Counted from the first letter of the stretch, positions 24,863 through 33,819 are shown. The stretch: 64,000 nucleotides of DNA from UBA1952 sp965246905 (GCA_965246905.1 CBDFFZ010000003.1:1-64000); one strand, 5' to 3'. Notes: generated by a model from the letters alone, not told the origin. Made by a program: numbers and translations.

Positions 24863-24997
24863 ATGGCAACCAGGCACAAAGACACTAAGCAACAACAAGT
24901 CCGCAGAGACCGCGAAGACAACCGGAAATTCATCACCATTGTAGCTATATCTACTTTGCTGCTGATGATTCTGCTGTATTACGCCTTCGTGCGCTAG
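24863..24997 (+). CDS. 44-aa single-pass membrane ORF (hypothetical)
   Basis: Starts MATRHKDTKQQQVRRDREDN and continues into one hydrophobic segment, TIVAISTLLLMILLYYAFVR. A charged cytoplasmic head followed by one C-terminal membrane segment is the layout of a tail-anchored small protein. The open frame continues 30 codons upstream, but that stretch looks non-coding. It precedes the NADH dehydrogenase gene by 174 bases on the same strand. No family is recognised. Confidence 0.4.
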   Translation: MATRHKDTKQQQVRRDREDNRKFITIVAISTLLLMILLYYAFVR

Positions 24998-25171
24998 ACC
25001 GTATTTTTGCGGAACAAATTCCGGAATAACCCGCTTGCGGGGTGAGACAGGCACGTTTTTTTTAGTAATCCTTCCAACCAAAACGGAGGGCCTGCGTTCT
25101 GTTTTTGTTATTATCGTGAAACATACCTCGGTGCCTGCTGGCCTGCCGATACGAAACAACTACCCTACCAT

Positions 25172-26524
25172 ATGCAATTCAATATTCCCGATACCGGAAA
25201 AAAACGCGTGGTAATTGTCGGTGCTGGCTTCGGCGGCCTGATCCTGGCGCGCCAACTGGCGAAGACCGATTACCAGGTGGTGCTTATTGATAAAAATAAT
25301 TACCACCAGTTTCCGCCCCTGTTCTACCAGGTGGCGATGGCGGGCCTGGAACCGTCGAGTATTGCGTTTCCGCTGCGCAAAGTATTTCAGCACAGCAAAA
25401 ATGTATTCGTGCGGATAACCAAGGTACTTTCCGTACAACCCGAACAAAATCAAGTCGTTACGGAGATTGGTTCCGTGCATTACGACTATCTGGTGCTCTC
25501 GCTCGGCGCGGACACCAACTGGTATGGCAATGAACAGATCAAAGCCAATGCCATTCCGATGAAAGCCCTGGGCGAAGCGGTTTTCCTGCGCAACTCTCTG
25601 TTTGAAGACTATGAGCGCGCCACCATCGCCGATAATTATGAGCAACGCCAACCTTACCTCGATATCGTGGTGGTGGGCGGTGGCCCAACGGGCGTGGAAT
25701 TGGCGGGTAGCCTCGCCGAAATGAAAAGGCACATCATTTCCAAGGACTATAATGACGACCTGAACCGCGATGAAATAGACATTCACCTCATTCACGGTGA
25801 TCCACGGCTGCTGAACACCATGTCGCCGCAGGCTTCCGCCAAGGCCGAAATCTATCTCCGCGAACTGGGTGTACAACTCTGGCTGGACAAGGTGGTGACT
25901 GGCTACGATGGCAAAACGGTCACCATAGATGATGGCTCCACTATTCGCACCGACAAGGTGATCTGGGCTGCCGGTATTACGGCCAATAAACTGGAAGGCA
26001 TCCCCGCTACCGCCGTGGTACGTGGCAATCGCTTGAAAGTCAATGGATTCAATCGGCTGGAAGGCAGCGAAAATATTTTCGTTATCGGCGACATGGCCAT
26101 GCAAAGCGAGGGCAAATGGCCCAACGGACACCCGCAGGTGGCGCAAGTCGCGCTACAACAAGGGAAAGCCCTGGCCAAAAATATGCTTCGCATGGCGAAA
26201 GGCGAAACGCCAAAAGATTTCCACTATCGCGACCTCGGCTCTATGGCTACGGTCGGTCGGAACAAGGCGGTGGCTGACCTGCCGTTCTGGCGTTTCCAAG
26301 GAGCGTTCGCTTGGTTTGTGTGGTTGTTCGTACACTTGTTTGCCATATTGGGGGCCAAAAACAAGTTTTTCGTCTTTATCAACTGGGTTTGGAACTACAT
26401 TTCTTACGACCAAAGCCTGCGGCTGGTCATCAAGCCGTGGAAGAAACCGATACAACCTGTGGCACCACCAGTAGTAGTGCCGCCCGTGCAGCCAGAAGTG
26501 AAAGAAGCGGTGTTGAAAAGTTGA
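25172..26524 (+). CDS. ndh: Type II NADH:quinone oxidoreductase (NDH-2-like)
   Basis: A 450-residue FAD-dependent membrane-associated NADH dehydrogenase that passes electrons to quinone without pumping protons. The N-terminal dinucleotide fold VVIVGAGFGGLILAR (13-27) binds FAD; VVVGGGPTGVELAGSLAEMK (about 169) binds NADH. NHYQF-like NYHQFPPLFYQVAMAGL and AAGITAN are family motifs. A hydrophobic segment at about 373-405 (FAWFVWLFVHLFAILGAKNK) is characteristic of NDH-2 of this type and gives membrane attachment. A Pro/Val-rich tail follows. It is monocistronic. Confidence 0.9.
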   Translation: MQFNIPDTGKKRVVIVGAGFGGLILARQLAKTDYQVVLIDKNNYHQFPPLFYQVAMAGLEPSSIAFPLRKVFQHSKNVFVRITKVLSVQPEQNQVVTEIGSVHYDYLVLSLGADTNWYGNEQIKANAIPMKALGEAVFLRNSLFEDYERATIADNYEQRQPYLDIVVVGGGPTGVELAGSLAEMKRHIISKDYNDDLNRDEIDIHLIHGDPRLLNTMSPQASAKAEIYLRELGVQLWLDKVVTGYDGKTVTIDDGSTIRTDKVIWAAGITANKLEGIPATAVVRGNRLKVNGFNRLEGSENIFVIGDMAMQSEGKWPNGHPQVAQVALQQGKALAKNMLRMAKGETPKDFHYRDLGSMATVGRNKAVADLPFWRFQGAFAWFVWLFVHLFAILGAKNKFFVFINWVWNYISYDQSLRLVIKPWKKPIQPVAPPVVVPPVQPEVKEAVLKS

Positions 26525-26597
26525 TAGAGTTCTGGATTACGCGTTGCCCATGTTCCATTTTTGCTGAGGACTGATTCCAAACAATTGATCAGATGAA

Positions 26598-26789
26598 AAC
26601 CACGCAGTGGTTAAACATGAATAGCCCCGGATGAAATCCAGGGAAGCAATATATTCGGTGGGCAACCCCGAATGGGGTTGAACAGAAAAATGTTACGGAT
26701 CAGTTCAACCCCATTCAGGGTTGTTACTATTTAACCTTTCTATCCCCCGATTTCATCGGGGGCTATTTATATTCAACCACTTTGTAGTT
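26598..26789. repeat. 192-bp nested palindromic intergenic element
   Basis: Outer arms AACCACGCAGTGGTT and ATTCAACCACTTTGTAGTT; next ATAGCCCCGGATGAAATCCA against CCCCCGATTTCATCGGGGGC; innermost CAACCCCGAATGGGGTTGAA against TTCAACCCCATTCAGGGTTG. Three nested inverted repeats around AAAAATGTTACGGATCAG give a MITE-like structure. I recall very similar nested elements scattered in other Bacteroidota genomes. It fills most of the gap between NDH-2 and the 1083-residue surface-protein gene. Confidence 0.75.
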
Positions 26790-26921
26790 CTTTTGTATTG
26801 TTTAATGGCATTCAATGGACACGCTTCTATAATATCAGCCTTTTAGGAAGGCTGGGCCTTACTCGTTGCCCAAATTTTTCTTTTCAAAAAGGCAGCAATT
26901 TGAGCAACGCGTATTATTTAT

Positions 26922-29900
26922 TTACCGCACTACCGTCAATGTGCGTACCAGCGAAGTTTGTCCCGCCCGAATCCGCAACTGATAAGCCCCGCTCGGTAAG
27001 TCCTTGATTTCCAAAGGAATATTCTGCTCCGTCACGTGGTCTATTTTCCAGGAGCGTAATACCCGGCCAGCCGCGTCTGTCAGGGAGAGTACGAGTGACT
27101 GTGGGGTAGAAAACGCTACGGCCAAGGTCGCTTTATCCCGCGCCGGATTCGGAAATACCTCTGCAAATATCTGATCGTTAATAGCACTAGTTCCTACCGT
27201 TATTAATGCGTATTCAAAAGTGGCCGTACAGCCATTAGCGTCGGTAATTTCTACTTGATAATTACCCGCTGGCGCGTTAGTTAAGTCCTCAGAAGCGACG
27301 AAAAATGCGCCATTTAAAGTCCAGTTATAAGCGTATTGGCCATTTCCGCCTTGTACATCCAGATAAATGGAACCATTATTTTGACCAGCAGCAGGTTGGG
27401 TAATAGTCGCATTAATTGCTTCAATAGCGGGTAGATTACTCAATGTCTGGCTAATAATAGCTTCGCAACCCAGCGCATCCGTCACGGTCACTGCATAAAT
27501 GCCCGCCGCAATATTATTCAACATTGATTCTGTACTATTGTCCGACCATTTGTATTGATAAGGCGCAGTGCCGCCAATCGTATTTACAGTTAGTGAGCCA
27601 TTAGCATGTCCATAACAAGCAGGACTAGTGGGCGTAAGCGTAGCATTTAAAATACAATTACCAGCATTACAAGCATCTACTACGCCTAGCAGGGATTGTG
27701 TACAACCAATTGCGTCGGTTACTATTACTAAATATAGATCGCCGCTGTTTAATGCCTGACCATCTACGCTGCCTTGAAAAGTCAATGGAGCCACGCCGCC
27801 ATTCGTAGTAACTAGTAATTGCGCTGTACCAACGCCCGTACAGTTTTCTTGTACTTGCAGACTAATTGGCTGAAAATCCGGTGGTGTATTGGCATCCAGT
27901 ATTTTCAGGCATACATTACCAGTCGCCAGGCCGCCCGCCAGTGTTCTGGAAGAGGCAATTTGGATATAGTAAGTCTGGCCGGGTGTCAAACCACCTACAT
28001 AGAGATACCCATCACAACGCAGTGGATTTTCTGCACAAAATATCTGGGTCATATTAGTACAATCGCCCTGCCACACCGCTAGTACGTGTTCAAAATCTGC
28101 TCCCGAATTGATGCGCACGGCACCCGAAGCAGGCACCACGAATTTGAACCAAATATCCTGGTCTATTGACACCATACAGGTTGGTTTTAAACCAGCATAA
28201 GTAGCATCTACATTAGTGCCAGCCGTGCATTGTCCACCAATCGGGACATTAATAGCGGCCACGCAATTATCATTAATGGGCGCACTAATTACTTTTTTCA
28301 AAATTTGGGGACAAAGCGTGCCTTCTACTGTGGCGAAATTACCCGCAATTTGCACAAAATACGTTTCGCCCACCGTCAGCGTGGTCAAGTCAAGATGACC
28401 GCCGTGGTGATTGCCCGTCACTTCATTCAAGGCCGCGCAGCCGCCACGATACACCGTAATAATATCGGAAAAAGTAGCATTGCTTTCTATTACTAATTGT
28501 TCATTAGCAGCCACAGTCGGTGCCACGAATGTGTACCACACATCGGCGCGGGCCAGTTCGTTGAGCGAAGGCAGATTGGCCGACATGGTGCCGTTTATAT
28601 TATTACTAGTTATACAAGTAGCATTTATTGCCAAATTAATAGCATTAGCGCAATCGTCATTAATGGGTTTACTAGGAAAAGCCGAGGTTTGATTCACCGC
28701 AATACACAGGTCGCCGCGCGGTGCACCAAAGTCTGCGTCGCGACCACTCACGCGCACGAAATATTCCTGGCCAGATTGTACATTGAAATAAGACGTTTCC
28801 CCAGTAAAACCATGTTCGTCGCGATTGTCGCAGAGCAAAAGTTGCGGCGTAGCGCAGCCGCCAGTAAAGACATTTACGACATCATTGAATTTTGCCTCGG
28901 TAGTTAATTTGGCAATGCCGGAAAAACTGGGTGTCCATTTATACCACAAACCGCCCACGCCTTTGTCGGTACAGGGAGTCAGAGGGCCATCAAAGACGGC
29001 GGTGCGATTGTCGCCAGGCTGGCAATTATCGCCAGTAAGCAGGGTTTTAGCGTGACTGCATAAGTCATTGACCTGGCCTGCGCCAGTGATTTTCACATTA
29101 TCCAGACCGACCCACCAGCCCCAATCTTTGCCGTCATCGTATTCAAAAATGACGCGCATTTGCTGGGAGCGATAGGTGGAAAGATCGAGTGTAACGTGCT
29201 GATAATCTGGGAAATAAGGGCCGCCCACATCTTCAGTAGATTCCCGAACTAAATATTCCTGACCATCGCCCTGCTGAACGTACACGGCGATTTTTTCTTT
29301 ATAATAGCGTAAAATAACGTCAAAATTCAAGGTAAATGCGGCGAAATCCGTACCCGCAAACCAGGGCGTAGCCAGCCGCACCTTGGAATAAGGCGCGGCT
29401 GGCCCAATGGCATCGTCGTCGAAATACGCGAAACAAGTGCCATCCATCGAAGTGCCGCTGCTGTAAGCCTTAGAAGTCGTGTCAATGAGGCCAAAACGCC
29501 AGGCATCGTCGCCAGTCACCACCTCCGATTCCCAGCCGTCGGGCAATTGGCAGGCATTGAAAGTCTCCGCCACCACATTGGTGCCCTGACCAGAGCCAAT
29601 CACTTGAATATTGTCTACGCCAGCCCACCAATTATAGCCGCCCGCATCGTCGTAGCGAAAAATCAGGCGGGCATTTGGCGAGTGGGTCACCAGGGAAAGA
29701 TCGTATTTCAACGTAATATAATCACCGACGCTATCCCCGGTTTGCCGCCCTTTTTCAAAACGACTGATCTCGGTTTCCGTAGTACCATCGGTGACGAGCA
29801 CGGCAAAAAATTCGTTGGCCTCCGCCCAGTCCCGGTAGTGAATATCTACGTTCAATTCCACCGTCGCGTGTTGCGAGGCATCGAACGGCGGACTGATAAA

Positions 29901-30173
29901 ATCAATACTATATGCCGGAGTATTGTTGCCCGTCGCATCGTCGTCAATGAAAAGAAAACACGAACCATTCATGCTCTGGCCATTGTCATCATCATTCTGC
30001 ACAGAATCGCTGACATACCAGACAGGATTTTGATTGCCCGTACTGACCACATCCCAGCCCGCTGGAAGGTTACAACCATTAAAATCTTCGGCGAAAAGAA
30101 CGGTTTGGGCAGACAAGCCTGTTGCGCAAAGAGCAGAAAACAAAAGGGCAAGCAGCAAAGTACAAAGGCGCAT
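26922..30173 (-). CDS. Large T9SS-secreted multidomain surface protein
   Basis: A 1083-residue secreted protein. Signal peptide at 1-22. Two jelly-roll domains (about 26-195 and 205-370) share NGCNLPAGWDVVS/NACQLPDGWESEV and WWAGVDNIQVIG/WWVGLDNVKITG. Three pre-peptidase-C-like modules follow (about 375-770), each with NDxCANAI or similar openings and YFVQIAG strands. SprB-like repeats (about 890-1000) include GGTAPYQYKWSDN and VTDALGCEA. The end, EVFPNPARDKATL to LVRTLTVVR (about 1005-1083), is a type A T9SS sorting domain. It probably is cell-surface anchored and may serve in adhesion or binding; the ligand is unknown. Confidence 0.9.
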   Translation of the reverse strand: MRLCTLLLALLFSALCATGLSAQTVLFAEDFNGCNLPAGWDVVSTGNQNPVWYVSDSVQNDDDNGQSMNGSCFLFIDDDATGNNTPAYSIDFISPPFDASQHATVELNVDIHYRDWAEANEFFAVLVTDGTTETEISRFEKGRQTGDSVGDYITLKYDLSLVTHSPNARLIFRYDDAGGYNWWAGVDNIQVIGSGQGTNVVAETFNACQLPDGWESEVVTGDDAWRFGLIDTTSKAYSSGTSMDGTCFAYFDDDAIGPAAPYSKVRLATPWFAGTDFAAFTLNFDVILRYYKEKIAVYVQQGDGQEYLVRESTEDVGGPYFPDYQHVTLDLSTYRSQQMRVIFEYDDGKDWGWWVGLDNVKITGAGQVNDLCSHAKTLLTGDNCQPGDNRTAVFDGPLTPCTDKGVGGLWYKWTPSFSGIAKLTTEAKFNDVVNVFTGGCATPQLLLCDNRDEHGFTGETSYFNVQSGQEYFVRVSGRDADFGAPRGDLCIAVNQTSAFPSKPINDDCANAINLAINATCITSNNINGTMSANLPSLNELARADVWYTFVAPTVAANEQLVIESNATFSDIITVYRGGCAALNEVTGNHHGGHLDLTTLTVGETYFVQIAGNFATVEGTLCPQILKKVISAPINDNCVAAINVPIGGQCTAGTNVDATYAGLKPTCMVSIDQDIWFKFVVPASGAVRINSGADFEHVLAVWQGDCTNMTQIFCAENPLRCDGYLYVGGLTPGQTYYIQIASSRTLAGGLATGNVCLKILDANTPPDFQPISLQVQENCTGVGTAQLLVTTNGGVAPLTFQGSVDGQALNSGDLYLVIVTDAIGCTQSLLGVVDACNAGNCILNATLTPTSPACYGHANGSLTVNTIGGTAPYQYKWSDNSTESMLNNIAAGIYAVTVTDALGCEAIISQTLSNLPAIEAINATITQPAAGQNNGSIYLDVQGGNGQYAYNWTLNGAFFVASEDLTNAPAGNYQVEITDANGCTATFEYALITVGTSAINDQIFAEVFPNPARDKATLAVAFSTPQSLVLSLTDAAGRVLRSWKIDHVTEQNIPLEIKDLPSGAYQLRIRAGQTSLVRTLTVVR

Positions 30174-30205
30174 GAGCAGGCAGTTTTGTGTACACTATTT
30201 TGGGG

Positions 30206-30213
30206 GAAAGGTA
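30206..30213 (-). promoter_or_regulatory. Probable -7 element of the 1083-aa surface protein gene
   Basis: On the minus strand TACCTTTC, one mismatch from TAnnTTTG, about 33 bases upstream of the ATG at 30173. Confidence 0.3.
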
Positions 30214-30333
30214 GCGTAAATGTTTAGATGTGAAGAATGTGGAGCAAGTGGAAAGGGTTGAAAAAATTGCGTGAAGGGCAATCAGCCCTATTTGCAAGTT
30301 TTTCCTTATCCTTGCCCACGAAAAACAGTACTT

Positions 30334-30510
30334 ATGCCTGAACTGGTCACGCTTACGGAAATTCGCACTCCCTTTCCGGTCATGCCGCCGGGCAGTCCCC
30401 TCGATCCTTATGTGCCTTCTGCGGCCAAGCCCTGGAATGCGCGGCGGGTGGCCCACCTATATCGTCGGCTGGGTTTTGGGGCTTCTTTGGCGCAAATTCA
30501 GATGGGCTTA
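30334..30510 (+). pseudogene. DUF1800-family protein, N-terminal fragment
   Basis: An ATG at 30334 opens MPELVTLTEIRTPFP, and WNARRVAHLYRRLGFGASLA (about residues 36-55) is the conserved start of DUF1800 proteins, which are usually about 500 residues and paired with DUF1501 proteins. After AQIQMGL the similarity stops and the frame ends within six codons. The remaining sequence is proline dehydrogenase in another frame. The gene is therefore cut at about codon 59 by the junction near 30,510. Confidence 0.7.
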
Positions 30511-30511
30511 T
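30505..30511. other. Sequence junction (probable contig chimera or deletion endpoint)
   Basis: Left of this point the DUF1800 frame is intact (codon phase of 30334); right of it the proline dehydrogenase frame is intact (phase of 30509, Y-V-G-I-I-L-D-Y). Two unrelated gene fragments abut without stop, spacer or insertion sequence. Intergenic repeat families and apparent codon preferences change across this point. Confidence 0.75.
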
Positions 30512-31423
30512 GTGGGAATCATCCTTGACTACAGCGTAGAAGGCAAAGAAGAAGAAACGGAATTTGACCGCACCGTACAGGAATTTATCAAGGCTATTCA
30601 ATTTGCGGCTGCCCAGAAAAATATTCCTTTTATTAGTGTAAAGATTACCGGGTTTGCAAGGTTTGGCCTGTTAGAAAAGCTGCATGCTGCCGAAAAATTA
30701 AGTGCTGCCGAAGAGGAAGAATGGACACGCGTACAGCAACGCATTCTTGATATATGCGTAGTAGCAGCAGCACAAAAAATTATGGTGCTCATTGATGCGG
30801 AAGAAAGCTGGATACAGCAGCCGGTAGATGAGCTGGCCGATGCAATGATGTCACGCTTCAATAAAACAGTACCTATTATCTTCAATACCTTCCAGATGTA
30901 CCGGCACGACCGGCTTGAATTTCTTGAAAAATCGGCAGATAGGGCGGCGCAGCAGGGTTACCTTTTAGGTGCCAAGCTGGTACGCGGCGCATATATGGAG
31001 AAAGAGCGCGCAAGGGCTATTGAAAAAGGATACCAGAACCCTATACAGGCAAGCAAGGAAGCAACCGATACGGACTATAACGCCGGCGTGGTTTATTGCC
31101 TTGAGCGAATTGAAAAAATAGCCTTATTTATTGGTACGCACAACGAGCAAAGCTGCCTTAAAGCTACAGAGTATATGGGCGCGCACGGCATTCCGGCAAC
31201 CCATTCACATGTATGGTTTTCCCAGCTTTTCGGCATGAGTGATAATATTTCCTTCAACCTGGCTCATGCCTGCTATCAGGTGGCGAAATACCTTCCGTAC
31301 GGGCCGGTGAAAGATGTAGTGCCTTACCTCATGCGGCGCGCCCAGGAAAATACTTCCGTAGCCGGACAAACAGGCCGCGAGCTTGGGCTCATCAATAAAG
31401 AAATAAAACGCCGCAGACTGTAA
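30509..31423 (+). pseudogene. Proline dehydrogenase, 5'-truncated
   Basis: The protein resumes at YVGIILDYSVEGKEEE, well inside the FAD-binding TIM barrel of monofunctional proline dehydrogenase (PRODH), which oxidises L-proline to pyrroline-5-carboxylate. The retained 304 residues include VLIDAEESWIQQP, FNTFQMYRHDR, KLVRGAYMEKERA, GTHNEQSCLKA and the C-terminal RRAQENTSVAG with substrate-binding arginines. About 80-90 N-terminal residues are missing compared with typical bacterial homologs of about 390. The apparent upstream codons (MCLLRPSPGMRGG...) come from the DUF1800 gene in a wrong frame. The PH-like gene follows after 3 bases. Confidence 0.88.
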
Positions 31424-31426
31424 GCC

Positions 31427-31924
31427 ATGAACACATTTCCTGCCAAGCTGGATACGCTGGCCAAGATGCTTAGCGTTGCCGTAGTAGTAGTACTCATCTT
31501 CCCTTTCATTACCATCGGGCAGTATTTCAGCGTCAACCATGATCTTAAAATGTTCATGATCATTGTTCTGGTAACAGCCGTAATGATTTTCACCGCATTG
31601 TTCATGCCCAAATCCTTTACAATCAATCCTTCCGTGCTTAAAATTACACAGGTTGGCTTCTCCAGAATCATCCCGATGGAGAATATCGATAGTATAGAAC
31701 CAGTGGGCAGCGGCGAGCTGGGATTCAGCATCCGCACCTTTGGCAGTGGCGGCTTTCTGGGGTACCTGGGCAAGTTTTGGTATAAAAATATTGGCCACGT
31801 TACCGCCTACGTTACCGACCGCAGCAAAATACTATTAGTGCGGCTCAAAAACGGAAGGAAAATATTGATCAGTCCGGATGATGTAGCCGGCTTTCTGAAA
31901 GCCTGGCAGCAGGCTAAAACCTAA
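31427..31924 (+). CDS. PH-like domain membrane protein
   Basis: A 165-residue protein with two membrane segments (about 13-33 and 41-60) followed by a beta-rich domain. MENIDSIEPVG and VTDRSKILLVRLKNGRKILISPDDVAGFL resemble bacterial PH-like (bPH) domains, including the terminal pattern isPddpegFl. The function of this group is unknown. The start is 3 bases after the proline dehydrogenase stop, so they were cotranscribed in the source genome. A strong terminator follows. Confidence 0.7.
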   Translation: MNTFPAKLDTLAKMLSVAVVVVLIFPFITIGQYFSVNHDLKMFMIIVLVTAVMIFTALFMPKSFTINPSVLKITQVGFSRIIPMENIDSIEPVGSGELGFSIRTFGSGGFLGYLGKFWYKNIGHVTAYVTDRSKILLVRLKNGRKILISPDDVAGFLKAWQQAKT

Positions 31925-31931
31925 AAGAAGA

Positions 31932-31955
31932 GCCACCTTTTTACAGGTGGCTTTT
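31932..31955. terminator. Terminator between PH-like gene and divIC
   Basis: GCCACCT (31932-31938) and AGGTGGC (31945-31951) followed by TTTT. It lies between convergent genes 7 bases after the stop of the plus-strand gene and 5 bases before the stop of divIC, so it may serve both. Confidence 0.8.
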
Positions 31956-31959
31956 ACTA

Positions 31960-32244
31960 TTATTTCTGCTCAATTACATAAAGGTCTTCCGTATCGCGCT
32001 TCATGCGGTAATGCTCGCGGGCATAGCGCTCCAGCTCCTGCGGGTTATGCATCAGCGCATCGTAAGAGGCATCCAACTGCGTGATCTCGGTATTGAGGTG
32101 ATCAATGTTTTCCTTTACTTCTTGCAGCTGTGCATTGCGCTCCTTCATGCTTGCATAATCATTCTGGTCAAAGTAAAGCATCAGCACCGCAAAGCCGGCA
32201 GCAGTAAGGGTGTACTTGTTAAATATCAGGCGGAGGAGCTTCAT
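31960..32244 (-). CDS. Septum formation initiator (FtsB/DivIC-like)
   Basis: A 94-residue bitopic division protein: short basic N-terminus (MKLLRLIFNKY), membrane segment (about 12-27), coiled coil (MKERNAQLQEVKENIDHLN, about 33-65), then the family motif NPQELERYAREHYRMKRDTE. FtsB/DivIC binds FtsL and activates FtsWI. The neighbour eno on the same strand, 95 bases upstream, is the usual partner of ftsB in many bacteria. A word-repeat hairpin lies between them. Confidence 0.88.
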   Translation of the reverse strand: MKLLRLIFNKYTLTAAGFAVLMLYFDQNDYASMKERNAQLQEVKENIDHLNTEITQLDASYDALMHNPQELERYAREHYRMKRDTEDLYVIEQK

Positions 32245-32260
32245 TTGTTTTCAGGAATTG

Positions 32261-32330
32261 GGAATTGGGAATTTGTAATTGGAAGTGTCACGTAAGCTGG
32301 CCGAATTTCCAATTAAAAATTCCCAATTCC
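32261..32330. repeat. Inverted repeat of GGAATTGGGAATT words
   Basis: GGAATTGGGAATTTGTAATT (from 32261) pairs with AATTAAAAATTCCCAATTCC (to 32330) with one or two mismatches around about 26 bases. An extra GGAATTG copy precedes the left arm. It lies between eno and divIC. Confidence 0.65.
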
Positions 32331-32339
32331 ATAAAAAGA

Positions 32340-33629
32340 CTATTTGCCAAATTTAAGCGCTTTGCCGGGATAATACGCAGCGCCGCCCAACTCTTCTTCG
32401 ATGCGTAAAAGCTGGTTGTACTTAGCCATACGGTCCGAGCGCGATGCTGAGCCCGTTTTTATTTGTCCGCAATTGAGCGCTACGGCAAGATCCGCAATTG
32501 TATAATCCTCGGTTTCGCCACTGCGGTGGCTCATGATCGTGTTGTACTGCGCGTGCTGCGCCATCGTTACCGCATCAATTGTTTCGCTGAGGCTGCCTAT
32601 CTGGTTCACCTTTACCAGGAGGGCATTTGCGGTATTATCATTAATGCCTTGCTGCAGGCGCATTACATTCGTTACAAAAAGATCATCACCTACAAGCTGC
32701 ACTTTTTTGCCTAATTTTTCCGTAAGGTTTTTCCAGCCTGCCCAGTCATCCTCCGCCATGCCATCCTCGATAGATACGATGGGGTATTTACCAGCCCAGC
32801 TCACCCAGAAATCTACCAGCTCATCCGAGCTCAATGCCTTGCCGCTGCTTTTATGGAATACGTACTGTTTTTTAGCATCATCCCAAAGCTCGCTGTTGGC
32901 CGCATCCATGGCTATAGCCACCTGCTCACCCGGTTTATAACCAGCCTTTTCAATTGCCATCAGCACCGTTTCAATAGCTTCTTCATTGCTCTGTATATCC
33001 GGCGCAAAGCCACCCTCATCACCTACGTTGGTAGAATAGCCTTTGCTCTTCAGCACCCCCTTCAGGTTATGGAAAATCTCCACGCCCCAGCGCAGCCCTT
33101 CACTAAAGCTTTCCGCGCCCACCGGCACCACCATAAATTCTTGGAAGTCTATCTTATTATCCGCATGAGCGCCGCCATTCAGGATGTTCATCATCGGTAC
33201 CGGCAGCGTACGTGCATTCGTGCCGCCCACATAGCGGTACAGCGGCATACCCATCGCATTGGCAGCAGCCTTAGCCGCGGCCATGCTCACCGCAAGAATC
33301 GCATTGGCCCCAAGCTTGCTTTTATTATCGGTGCCGTCCATTTCTATCATCACCGCATCTATCGCGCGCTGGCCGGTTACATCCATGCCATAAAGCTCTT
33401 CGGCAATCGTTTCATTTACATGGGCTATAGCGTTGAGCACCCCTTTTCCATCGTACACGCTCTTATCGCCATCGCGGAGCTCCACGGCTTCATGCTTGCC
33501 GGTAGATGCGCCGGAAGGCACGGCAGCGCGGCCCATATAGCCATCGGAAGTAAGCACATCTACTTCTACAGTAGGGTTGCCGCGGCTGTCGAGCACCTGG
33601 CGGCCAGTAATGTTGGAAATAAAACTCAT
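32340..33629 (-). CDS. eno: Enolase
   Basis: Glycolytic enzyme interconverting 2-phosphoglycerate and phosphoenolpyruvate. The 429-residue protein begins MSFISNITGRQVLDSRGNPT. It has GASTGKHEAVELRDGD, NILNGGAHADNKIDFQEFMV (about 155-175), SIEDGMAEDDW (metal ligand region), GDDLFVTN, VKVNQIGSLSE (catalytic lysine) and MSHRSGETEDY. The open frame extends 48 codons upstream, but the family start and a perfect -7 box at 33662-33655 fix the ATG at 33629. Confidence 0.97.
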   Translation of the reverse strand: MSFISNITGRQVLDSRGNPTVEVDVLTSDGYMGRAAVPSGASTGKHEAVELRDGDKSVYDGKGVLNAIAHVNETIAEELYGMDVTGQRAIDAVMIEMDGTDNKSKLGANAILAVSMAAAKAAANAMGMPLYRYVGGTNARTLPVPMMNILNGGAHADNKIDFQEFMVVPVGAESFSEGLRWGVEIFHNLKGVLKSKGYSTNVGDEGGFAPDIQSNEEAIETVLMAIEKAGYKPGEQVAIAMDAANSELWDDAKKQYVFHKSSGKALSSDELVDFWVSWAGKYPIVSIEDGMAEDDWAGWKNLTEKLGKKVQLVGDDLFVTNVMRLQQGINDNTANALLVKVNQIGSLSETIDAVTMAQHAQYNTIMSHRSGETEDYTIADLAVALNCGQIKTGSASRSDRMAKYNQLLRIEEELGGAAYYPGKALKFGK

Positions 33630-33654
33630 GGCGTGGATTGATGTTATTTGACCG

Positions 33655-33662
33655 CAAAAGTA
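33655..33662 (-). promoter_or_regulatory. -7 promoter element TACTTTTG of eno
   Basis: Perfect TAnnTTTG on the minus strand, followed by GCGG. The transcript would start near 33648, giving a leader of about 20 bases to the ATG at 33629. Confidence 0.55.
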
Positions 33663-33732
33663 ATATTGCAGGGCAGAATTCGGAATCCGGACGCAGGATT
33701 GTTGGTTTGGGCGCCTGCCGCTGAAGGGCGGC

Positions 33733-33805
33733 ACCGGGCTTTCTGCTGCAATCTTTTTTACCGGAAGGGGCAAAAAAGGATTTCCGCTGCAATCCCTTGC
33801 GCGGG
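33733..33805 (+). repeat. Dispersed 73-bp repeat, copy A
   Basis: ACCGGGCTTT ... CAATCTTTTTTACCGGAAGG ... AAAAAAGGATTTCCGCTGCA ... CCCTTGCGCGGG. The complement of the sequence at 54103-54177 matches it over the whole length with roughly a dozen differences. The two copies are 20 kb apart in opposite orientation, both in intergenic DNA of the right segment. Confidence 0.75.
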
Positions 33806-33819
33806 TTCATACATCATTT

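Noticed and set aside
25160..26146. 328-codon open frame on the minus strand
   Set aside because: It lies entirely antisense to the well supported NDH-2 gene and has no recognisable domain.
30410..30508. Apparent N-terminal extension of proline dehydrogenase (MCLLRPSPGMRGG...)
   Set aside because: It is the DUF1800 gene read in another frame; it has no resemblance to proline dehydrogenase.
32853..33641. 262-codon plus-strand frame
   Set aside because: Antisense to enolase; His-rich random-looking protein.
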